From positions 3,257,563 through 3,321,562 of the forward strand of contig NZ_AP018227.1 of assembly GCF_002368095.1 (NCBI RefSeq): a stretch of 64,000 nt of DNA, given 5' to 3'. The translations under genes were made by a program, and so were the position numbers. Below, piece after piece: positions 35,403 through 42,466 of this stretch. The notes below the pieces were generated by a model. It ran no database searches and was not told the origin of the DNA. It saw only the letters and a list, made by a program, of their open reading frames with translations. Numbering within the stretch: position 1 is the first letter of the stretch; each line of letters starts with the position of its first letter. This stretch comes from Calothrix parasitica NIES-267 (GTDB lineage Bacteria > Cyanobacteriota > Cyanobacteriia > Cyanobacteriales > Nostocaceae).

Positions 35403-37007
35403 ATGAATTATAGAAATATACGAGTTGCAAATATAAAAGATTTAAAAAAAGGTGAAATGCGCCAAGTCTCCGTAGAAGACAGCGAAATTCTACTTGCACG
35501 TGTTGAAGACGGATTCTTCGCTACAGCAGCACATTGTACCCATTACGGCGCACCTTTAGAAAAAGGTATATTGAATGGAGAAAGAGTAGTTTGTCCCTGG
35601 CACAACGCTTGTTTCGGAATCAAAACAGGTAAATTAGAAGAACCACCAGCGCTTGACGCTTTACCTCACTTCCCTGTCAAAGTAGAAGGAGAGGACTTAA
35701 TAGTACAGCTACCAGAAGAAATTTCTTCTCAATGCAAGCCAGAAATGGCAAAATATAATCCTCAAGCAGATAGCCGCACCTTCATAATTTTGGGTGCTGG
35801 TGCTGCGGGAAGTTCTGCGGCTGAAACCTTACGTCAGGCTGGCTTCCAAGGTAGAGTTGTTATGTTAACTCGTGAAGATGTATTACCTTATGACCGTACT
35901 GCTGTAAGTAAAAAATATTTGCAAAACGATTCTGGAAAAGATTCTTTGGTATTACGCTCTTTAGAATTTTATAACGAATGGGATATTGAAGTTTATTCCC
36001 ATAAGTTTGTTACCAAAGTAGAAGCAGCAAAGAAGACTATAACCTTTGAAGATAATACAACTTTAGAATACGATGCTTTATTAGTTGCGACTGGTGGTAA
36101 ACCTCGTAATTTACAAGTACCGGGTGCTGATTTAGATAATATATTTACTTTAAGGCAACCAGAAGATGCCGATAAAATTATAGCTGCTGCGGAAAATGCT
36201 AAAACTGCTGTAGTTGTGGGTTCTAGCTTTATCGGAATGGAAGCGGCTTCGAGTTTGGCCCAACGCGATATCGAAGTAACTGTAGTAGCACCAGGAACAG
36301 TACCTTTTGAGAAGATTCTCGGAGGTGATATAGGTGCTACCTTTCGCAAACTGCACGAATCAAATGGTGTATCTTTCCGGATGGGAACCAAAGTAAAGCA
36401 GTTTGAAGGTAACGGTAAAGTTGAAGTTGCATTGTTAGAAAACGGCGAACGTTTAAATGCAGATTTAGTAATAGTTGGGATTGGGGTTGAACCAGCGACC
36501 GAGTTTTTGCAAGGAGTTGAATTAAATGAAAAAGATAATAGCGTTAATGTAGATGAGTATTTGCAAGCAGCAGATAATATTTATATAGCTGGAGATATTG
36601 CTCGTTTTCCTTATGCTCCAACAGGAGAACTAACTCGCATAGAACATTGGCGTTTAGCGCAACAGCACGGACGCGTTGCTGCTCGTAATATGATGGGAGA
36701 GAAAATTAAATTTGCCAGCGTTCCTTTTTTCTGGTCGGGGCAATTTGATATAAAATTGCGCTATGCCGGACATGCCGAAGATTGGGATGATATTATTATT
36801 CAAGGTAATTTAGAAAAGCAAGAATTTCTAGCATATTTCGTGAAGAATAATCAAATTTTAGCTGTAGCTGGTAGCCAGCATGATAAGGAAATTGCTGCCA
36901 TTACAGAGTTAATGCGCTTGCAACAAATGCCATCAGCAGATGAAGTGCGTAAAGGTAATATTGATTGGGTTGAGAGAATGAATTCTCGGCAATTGGTTAG
37001 TAGGTAA
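35403..37007 (+). CDS. FAD-dependent oxidoreductase with N-terminal Rieske domain
   Basis: 534-residue AIFL/ferredoxin-reductase-like flavoprotein. The Rieske [2Fe-2S] domain (about 1-105) has its ligands Cys45 and His47 (HCTHYGAPLEKG) and Cys64 and His67 (CPWHNACFG). An FAD-binding motif follows (FIILGAGAAGSSAAETL, about 125), then an NAD(P)-binding motif (AVVVGSSFIGMEAASSL, about 268) and the second FAD motif NIYIAGDIARFPY. The C-terminus is the reductase-type domain. It probably passes electrons from NAD(P)H to an unknown partner; the Rieske fusion is the form seen in eukaryotic AIFL. It is transcribed alone. Confidence 0.92.
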   Translation: MNYRNIRVANIKDLKKGEMRQVSVEDSEILLARVEDGFFATAAHCTHYGAPLEKGILNGERVVCPWHNACFGIKTGKLEEPPALDALPHFPVKVEGEDLIVQLPEEISSQCKPEMAKYNPQADSRTFIILGAGAAGSSAAETLRQAGFQGRVVMLTREDVLPYDRTAVSKKYLQNDSGKDSLVLRSLEFYNEWDIEVYSHKFVTKVEAAKKTITFEDNTTLEYDALLVATGGKPRNLQVPGADLDNIFTLRQPEDADKIIAAAENAKTAVVVGSSFIGMEAASSLAQRDIEVTVVAPGTVPFEKILGGDIGATFRKLHESNGVSFRMGTKVKQFEGNGKVEVALLENGERLNADLVIVGIGVEPATEFLQGVELNEKDNSVNVDEYLQAADNIYIAGDIARFPYAPTGELTRIEHWRLAQQHGRVAARNMMGEKIKFASVPFFWSGQFDIKLRYAGHAEDWDDIIIQGNLEKQEFLAYFVKNNQILAVAGSQHDKEIAAITELMRLQQMPSADEVRKGNIDWVERMNSRQLVSR

Positions 37008-37018
37008 TTGAGGATTAA

Positions 37019-37181
37019 TATCATGTCCGGTTAATCAGTTGTCATTACGAACGCAGCGATAGCGTAGTGAAGTAATCCCAACACTTTGCGATTGCTATGT
37101 CCTGACGGACACGCTTTGCTAACGTTTCACGTAGTGACCCTCGCAATGACATATCGCAACTAATTTAGCGGACATCATATA
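37019..37181. repeat. Nested palindromic repeat (TATCATGTCCG ends, GTCATTACGA inside)
   Basis: Outer ends TATCATGTCCGGTTAAT (left) and ATTTAGCGGACATCATA (right) are imperfect inverted repeats. Inside, 37041-37150 runs from GTCATTACGA to TCGCAATGAC, the ends of a second palindromic repeat whose core (TTGCTATGTCCT, GGACACGCT) recurs at 54119-54259. The rest of 37182-37386 carries CCCCTCTCC-type palindromes and no gene. Confidence 0.6.
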
Positions 37182-37386
37182 ACCTCACGAATTACGAATT
37201 ATATTCACCCCTTCCCCTCTCCGATATCTTGGAGAGGGGTTAAGAGAAATATCTCTTCTTATTACTTTCTTCCTTTACAAACATAAGCAGAAATACTCCT
37301 TTTCCCCTCTCCCTTAACAAGGAGAGGGGTTAGGGGTGAGGTTCCATATTAATATCAAACTTGCTTTAATTTAGAATAAAAAAAAC

Positions 37387-37412
37387 AAACCCAGTTCCAA
37401 AAAACCGGGTTT
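37387..37412. terminator. Probable bidirectional terminator
   Basis: AAACCC/GGGTTT stem with a 14-nt loop and A/T-rich flanks on both sides, between the convergent oxidoreductase and peptidoglycan-binding genes. Confidence 0.6.
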
Positions 37413-37458
37413 TTAATTTATTATAATTCCTAACTCTTAACTGCTAACTCTCAACAGT

Positions 37459-38106
37459 TTACCTAATAGAAAAAGGACCTTTCTTATCATTAATCATTGC
37501 TTGCCAGGTAGTGCTACCAACAACCCCATCTGCTCTTAATTTAGCTCGGTTTTGCTGATAAGATTTGACAGCAGAAGCTGTAGCGCGTCCGTAGATTCCA
37601 TCTACTTGACCAACGTAAAATCCTTGCTGTTTGAGGAATGTTTGTACATCTCTAACCACTTTTCCTCGACTACCAAGTTTTAAAACTGGTGCAGTTGCAG
37701 GTGAATATTTACCCATGTATGCGAAGCGAGCGGATGAGGTACGTTTATCTAAATCGATTAATGCTTCCCAAGTTTTAGAATTAACAACACCTGTTGCAGG
37801 TAAATTTCTAGACCGTTGAAAACTGACTATCGATGAATACATTCTAGGCCCGTATATACCATCCATTTTACCGTAGTAAAACTTTTGCTGATTTAATAAT
37901 AGTTGTACATCTTTAACAGCTTGCGACCTACTTCCACGTCTTAATATTGGAGCAGAAGCTGGCTTATATTCGGTCATTCTACCATCTGCAACCGCGACCA
38001 TTCTTCGTTGTGCTGTTGCTGTTTGATTAAAAGGTACTGTTGCTAAACTAATAGCTGAAACTATACTTAAAGGTAAAAGAAATATTTTTGTAATTGTGTT
38101 ACTCAT
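37459..38106 (-). CDS. Exported protein with two peptidoglycan-binding domains
   Basis: 215-residue secreted protein: signal peptide MSNTITKIFLLPLSIVSAIS with cleavage near ATAQ, then two PG_binding_1 modules (LRRGSRSQAVKDVQLLLNQQ with YYGKMDGIYGPRMYSSIVSF; LKLGSRGKVVRDVQTFLKQQ with YVGQVDGIYGRATASAVKSY), each ending in a TWEALI/TWQAMI helix. It has no catalytic domain, so it probably binds cell wall. The ATG at 38106 is preferred over a TTG at 38136 because AAGGAG lies 7 nt before it and the signal peptide begins there. Confidence 0.88.
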   Translation of the reverse strand: MSNTITKIFLLPLSIVSAISLATVPFNQTATAQRRMVAVADGRMTEYKPASAPILRRGSRSQAVKDVQLLLNQQKFYYGKMDGIYGPRMYSSIVSFQRSRNLPATGVVNSKTWEALIDLDKRTSSARFAYMGKYSPATAPVLKLGSRGKVVRDVQTFLKQQGFYVGQVDGIYGRATASAVKSYQQNRAKLRADGVVGSTTWQAMINDKKGPFSIR

Positions 38107-38446
38107 TTGTGTCTCCTTCGTCTTGATGTGATGCAAATATTTGTTTAAACTTTTCTGAAAACTCTTTTCAAAATGATATTGTTAATCAATCTTTTGAATA
38201 AAAATATCTATATTCAAAATATTCAATGTGATATTGCTTTTTAAAGCTATCAATAAAATACTTTTTTCCTAGTAAAATTTGAGTTGAGGAACGAAACCCA
38301 ACGTTAACAAGATTCAAACAATAATTCTATATGACTCTTTACCCATTTAATTACTATTTAATTTCATTAACTTTCTGATTAACAGCAATCAATATCTGTA
38401 TTTTGTAGATTGCAATATACCTGATAAATATCTCAGGAATGGCCGC

Positions 38447-38509
38447 AAGTGTCACAAAACTAGCATGTTGCGTGACACTTATTAGGTTCAAATTTTAATT
38501 AAGTGTCAC
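38447..38509. repeat. Three copies of AAGTGTCAC, two direct and one inverted
   Basis: AAGTGTCAC at 38447-38455 and 38501-38509, and its complement GTGACACTT at 38472-38480. Clustered TGTCAC motifs occur at the ends of some transposons, where they bind transposase; that role here is a guess. Confidence 0.5.
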
Positions 38510-39047
38510 GTGCCTCGGCAATAATACGGGAAGAAAATCTACACCCTCCGGGTTCCTTAGTTGCTCATGGGGGAAACCACGCCATTTGCTACAACGCGCT
38601 TGTTCCCCTTCGGGTTCACTAGGAAAGGGGGACGGAAACCGACACCCCCAACTAGATTCACCGCGCAACGCAATGGCTCCCCAAAACCGCACTAACTCAC
38701 CGCATTTTGCCTCCCCTACAAGGAAAATATGCCAGTTGCGACCATTCCTATATCTGATACTTTTGTTTCGTTTTTGTTATTCAACTTGATTTAATATTAG
38801 AGCAATCTATGGAATACCGCATGGGTCATCAGTTAGAATTTTGATTAATTACAGTTCTAACTAAAGAAATATTTGTCATACTATTAACTTGATAACTCAA
38901 AGATAATATATTCAATCAGAAAATCAGACAGATAAAGGAAATAGGTAAAGATATTTAGGGCTGGATAGTTAAAATAAGATTTTAATCATTAGTATGATGA
39001 GTTTCGATTTTGAGACGTTGCATCTAACTTCTTTTGGTTTTCGATTA

Positions 39048-39152
39048 TATAGCGCTTTTCGGTTGAGTGAAATACACTTTGGTAGACCTCACCCCCAGTC
39101 CTTCTCCTTATAAAGGAGAGGGGTGTGTTTTATCCAACTGAAAACTGCTATA
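39048..39152. repeat. MITE-like element family A, copy 3 (complete)
   Basis: 105-bp element with terminal repeats TATAGCGCTTTTCGGTTGA and, inverted, TCCAACTGAAAACTGCTATA. Inside it carries CCTCACCCCC and a CTCCTTATAAAGGAG palindrome. Same length and end sequence as 17938-18043. Confidence 0.75.
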
Positions 39153-39235
39153 CCGTTGCTGAAGGGCGAAGCGTGACCTTAGCCATATAAAAATATGAAT
39201 AGCCCCCCAACCCCCAATTATGGGGGAGAAATGTA

Positions 39236-39520
39236 TTTTAAAAGGAATCTCGCAGAGAAATTAATTTCAAGATTAGTATACAAAGTACATTTAAACGCAT
39301 TAAAAGCTTTTCCTAGTGGTGTGTCCCATTAATCTTGATGGGTTTCTATCTTTGTTCGTAGTTGCGCGGTCTTCGCCAAATAATTAGGGTTTCAGCCTTC
39401 ATGTACAAACAATGATTTACCCTGACAACTAATGGGACAGACCACTAGTCGTCTTTAGACGATTTCGTTTTTTAGCCTGAGAATTTATTCCCAGGTGGTT
39501 GTTAAGAATTGTATAAGATG
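39236..39520. repeat. MITE-like element family C, copy 2, interrupted
   Basis: Shares with 23412-23592 the segments ATACAAAGTAC, CGCATTAAAA, a CTTTAGA hairpin, CCTGAGAATTTATTC and GGTTGTT...AAGATGT in the same order. It is split at CCTAG by the 128-bp element 39317-39444; the family C copy at 23509 reads CCTAGTC without a break. Confidence 0.65.
39317..39444. mobile_element. MITE of the CTAG-targeting family D, nested copy
   Basis: 128-bp element with terminal inverted repeats TGGTGTGTCCCATTAATC and, inverted, TTAGTTGTCAGGG-side end ACTAATGGGACAGACCA. It is flanked on both sides by CTAG (39313-39316 and 39445-39448), where the uninterrupted family C copy has a single CTAG, so this is a 4-bp target duplication. 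It has no coding capacity, so it is non-autonomous. Confidence 0.75.
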
Positions 39521-39612
39521 TGCAATAAATAATACTGCCGACAAATAATTTACACTATTGAAGAAGGCGACAATCGAGAATAATTTATAGTAAATAATCT
39601 TTGATATTACTA

Positions 39613-39845
39613 ATGTCAGAAGCATATTTTTTAGTATCCCACGGAAGCAGAGACCCACGTCCAGAAGTTGCTATGGAGAGGTTAGCAATAAATTTGGGGA
39701 ATAAATTAGAAAAAAACTCGAATAATCATGGTATCGGTGGATTGTTGTCTCCGACGAAATGCAATTATCTCATAGAGTGCGGTTATCTAGAATTACATCC
39801 TCAATCCTTGCACGAGCAAATTGTAGATTTTAGTCGGAAAGCAAT
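39613..39845 (+). pseudogene. sirB: Sirohydrochlorin ferrochelatase, 5' part (interrupted by IS)
   Basis: The first 77 codons of a CbiX/SirB-type chelatase, which puts iron into sirohydrochlorin to make siroheme. The N-terminus MSEAYFLVSHGSRDPRPEVA carries the conserved HGSR motif and the His ligand. The ATG at 39613 is preferred over a TTG at 39601. At 39846 the gene is broken by a 1144-bp insertion sequence, after which the frame runs into a stop within the element. The missing part continues at 40990. Removing the IS with one copy of the AAT duplication joins the parts in frame as a 252-residue protein of normal length. Confidence 0.88.
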
Positions 39846-40989
39846 AGACATCTCCGAAATATAAATAAAATCTGGTAAAATAATATTCAATCAACCTTTA
39901 CCAAGGTTAGGAATATGGATTCATTATTAGGGTATATCGAAAAACATCCCCAAGAAGCGCAACGATTAATAGGTATCAATTACGACCAATTAAAACAACT
40001 AATAAAGCAGGCGATCGCCCTACATATGCAGGCTCATTCGGAAGCGGAATTAAGAAAAACAAGAATTATCAAAAAAGGAGGTGGTCGTAAGACAAAGTTA
40101 TCTTTTGAAGGACAAATATTAATGACTTTAGTATATTTGCGACAATTAACCACATTTCAATTACTTGGTATTCAGTTTGGAGTAAGTGAAACAACAGCAA
40201 ATGATACGTTTAATTACTGGTTTCCAATTTTAGGTAAACTGGTACCACCAAGTTTACTTGAGCAAGTAAAAAAAACTCCAATGATTACGAAATTGTCCAA
40301 GAACTTTTAACGGAATATGAATTAATAGTTGATAGCTGTGAGCAGCCTATAGAAAGACCTGGAGAATATAAAGAGCAGAAAAAGTATTACTCTGGTAAAA
40401 AGAAAAACCATACTCGAAAAAATCAATTAATAGTTTTACCAAATGGTAAAGATATTGTTGATGTTATAGCAGGTAAACCAGGACCTAAAAGTGACGTAAA
40501 ATTGTTCCGTGAATCTCGAAAAGGGTTTGACACAAATCAAAAATTTAACGGAGATAAAGCTTATGAAGGAGAAGAATTGACTAAAACTCCTCATAAAAAA
40601 CCTAAAGAACAAGAATTAACTCCAGAACAAAAAGCAAGAAATAAAGAGTTAGCCTCGGAACGAATTTTTGTTGAACACTTGATTCGTTTGGTAAAAGTAT
40701 TCCGAATAGCTCAAGAAAGATTTAGATTGAACTCAAGTAAATATGAACGGATAATTATGACTATTTGTGGACTTGTTCGATTGAGAATAGGGACAGTTAT
40801 TTTATAGCAATAAAATAAGCGCAAATGTGGCAAGAAGATTGAATTAGATAAGTACAATTTTCCTGCTAGTTATTAACATTAAATATCTCAAACACCTATT
40901 CTTGTGTTCAAAGTGACTACCTTTGCGATTCGGCGATCGCAATCCTAAAGGTAGTGATAGTAGGGCTTTGGTTGTTTTCGGAGATGTCT
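39846..40989 (+). mobile_element. Insertion sequence, IS5 family (ISL2-like), inserted in sirB
   Basis: 1144-bp element with perfect 14-bp terminal inverted repeats AGACATCTCCGAAA and TTTCGGAGATGTCT. It is flanked by a 3-bp direct repeat AAT (39843-39845 and 40990-40992), which fits the ANT target duplication of the ISL2 group. It encodes one transposase in two overlapping frames (39915-40807). About 180 non-coding bases lie between the transposase stop and the right end, including a HIP1 site at 40933. Intact ends and frames suggest a recent, perhaps still mobile, insertion. Confidence 0.9.
39915..40807 (+). CDS. IS5-family DDE transposase, two frames joined by -1 frameshift
   Basis: Frame 1 (39915-40310) has the HTH_Tnp_4 helix-turn-helix (KLSFEGQILMTLVYLRQL, FGVSETTANDTF). 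The second frame, one base back, continues from an A8 run at about 40268-40275 (GTAAAAAAAACTCC) and carries the catalytic residues: Asp in YELIVDSCEQPIERP, Asp in NGDKAYEGEEL and Glu in ERIFVEHLIRLVK. Joined by a -1 slip at the A run they give about 297 residues, a normal length for the family. An A-run slip of this kind is the common way IS elements make full transposase; a true frameshift mutation is the alternative. The catalytic residues look intact. Confidence 0.85.
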
Positions 40990-41518
40990 AATGAAGAATG
41001 GAAATCGTCGTTTAAAGATATTACCCTTATTTTTATTATCAGGCATTCACGTGACTGAAGATATTCCCCAAGAGGTGGAATTAGCAAAGCAGGTTTTGGG
41101 TGAAAATATTTCCATTGAACTGCAACCGCATTTAGGCTCTTATTTCGGTTTGCAAAGATTGCTAGCAAAAAAGATTAACAATACCTCTTTGGATGCGAGA
41201 ATAATCATAGCTCATGGTAGCCGTCGCGTGGAAGCAAATACCAGTATCGAAGCAATGGCAATTTCTTTGAATGCAGTTGCTGCTTATTGGGCTATTTCTC
41301 CAAGTTTGAAAGATATTGTTACTCAGTTAGTGGCTGATGGGAAGAAAAAAATCGGAATTCTACCTTATTTCTTGTTCTCAGGTGGTATCACGGATGCCAT
41401 CGCGCAATCTATGCAAGATTTAAAATTACGGTTTCCGATGGTGAGTTTTCAGTTATACGAACCCTTGGAAGCAAATGGGGAATTAATCGATTTAATTTGG
41501 GATTTAATGCATTCATGA
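40990..41518 (+). pseudogene. sirB: Sirohydrochlorin ferrochelatase, 3' part
   Basis: The C-terminal 175 codons of the interrupted chelatase: RRLKILPLFLLSGIHVTEDI, PQEVELAKQVLGENISIELQ, then the second half-domain with IIAHGSRRVEANTSIEAMA and KIGILPYFLFSGGITDAIAQ. The junction creates an ATG (40991) at the IS edge, so a truncated protein could be made from an outward promoter of the IS, but it would lack the first active-site His. Its stop overlaps the cobA start (ATGA), so the insertion may also affect cobA. Confidence 0.88.
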
Positions 41519-42291
41519 ATCTGGAAAAAATAAAAAGTGTTGTAGGTAAAGTCTATTTGGTAGGTGCTGGACCTGGAGACCCAGGTTTAATGACTCTCAA
41601 AGGTAAGGTTTTATTAGAAACTGCCGATGTCGTTATATATGATGCTTTGGTAAGCGAGGGGATTCTAGCAATGATTAATCCCCATGCTGAAAAAATTAAT
41701 GCTGGTAAGCGACGCGGGAGGCATTCCTTACCGCAAAATCAAACTACAGAATTATTAGTTGAGAAAGCCCAAGATAATGCTATTGTGGTGCGTTTGAAAG
41801 GAGGAGACCCCTTTGTGTTTGGACGCGGTGGGGAAGAAATGGAGGATTTATTAAAAGCTGCAATACCAGTAGAAATTGTACCGGGAATCACGTCAGGAAT
41901 TGCTGCTGCTGCTTATGCTGGGATTCCCTTGACCCATCGGCTGTATAGTTCGTCAGTGACTTTTGTAACGGGACACGAATCAGTAGGTAAATATCGTCCC
42001 GCAGTTGATTGGTCAAGCGTTGCGAAAGGTTCGGAAACAATTGTGATTTACATGGGAATCCACAATTTACCTAATATTATTCAAGAATTACTAAAAGCAG
42101 GTTTGAGTGTAGATACACCAATAGGTTTAATTCGCTGGGGAACTCGTCCCGAACAGCAAGAATTGATTGGTAAATTAGGAACAATTATGGAGCAAATTGA
42201 AAAAACCGGGTTTGAAGCACCAGCAATAGTGGTGATTGGTGCGGTGGTGAATTTGCATTCGGTGCTGAGTAGGTCAAAGGTTAAAGGTTAA
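41515..42291 (+). CDS. cobA: Uroporphyrinogen-III C-methyltransferase
   Basis: 258-residue SAM-dependent methyltransferase that turns uroporphyrinogen III into precorrin-2, for siroheme and cobalamin. Signatures: VYLVGAGPGDPGLMTLKG, the VVIYDALVSEGILAMI segment, VVRLKGGDPFVFGRGGEE and VEIVPGITSGIAAAAYAGIP. The ATG at 41515 overlaps the sirB stop as ATGA, indicating translational coupling; a TTG at 41497 is less likely. The last residues (SKVKG) and stop lie in a GGTTAAA heptamer array. Together with sirB it forms a siroheme unit supplying nitrite and sulfite reductases. Confidence 0.94.
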   Translation: MNLEKIKSVVGKVYLVGAGPGDPGLMTLKGKVLLETADVVIYDALVSEGILAMINPHAEKINAGKRRGRHSLPQNQTTELLVEKAQDNAIVVRLKGGDPFVFGRGGEEMEDLLKAAIPVEIVPGITSGIAAAAYAGIPLTHRLYSSSVTFVTGHESVGKYRPAVDWSSVAKGSETIVIYMGIHNLPNIIQELLKAGLSVDTPIGLIRWGTRPEQQELIGKLGTIMEQIEKTGFEAPAIVVIGAVVNLHSVLSRSKVKG

Positions 42292-42371
42292 AGGTCAAAG
42301 GTTAGAGAAGTTACTAATTACCCATTACCCATTACTCATTACTCATTACTCCTTACTCATTACTCATTACT
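42274..42371. repeat. Heptameric tandem repeats after cobA (GGTTAAA and ATTACTC types)
   Basis: GGTCAAA/GGTTAAA units at 42274-42306 include the cobA stop codon, and ATTACCC/ATTACTC units follow at 42313-42371. Confidence 0.88.
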
Positions 42372-42466
42372 TTCTTGTAACCCACAGGAGTTGAATATTT
42401 TCCGATTAAGCCTAAAATGAAACGACTGTGAATTACCAGGTGGCTACACGAGGAGTTCTATCGACG

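Larger units (their letters stand above)
38107..39612. other. 1.5-kb gene-free, repeat-rich region
   Basis: No convincing coding frame. It holds AAGTGTCAC repeats (38447-38509), a stretch at 38510-38730 richer in G and C than the surroundings (CTACACCCTCCGGGTTCC, CCCCTTCGGGTTCAC) that reads like a degraded mobile sequence, a complete family A MITE (39048-39152) and a family C element (39236-39520) interrupted by a CTAG-flanked MITE (39317-39444). Confidence 0.6.

Noticed and set aside
38447-38509. End of a CRISPR-associated transposon (CAST)
   Set aside because: TGTCAC motifs alone are too short to call; no tns or cas12k gene is in the window. Kept only as a low-interest observation.
38495-38789. 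Two overlapping frames on opposite strands in the compositionally different stretch
   Set aside because: Low-complexity translations rich in Pro, Arg and Gly, no ribosome site, and opposite-strand overlap.
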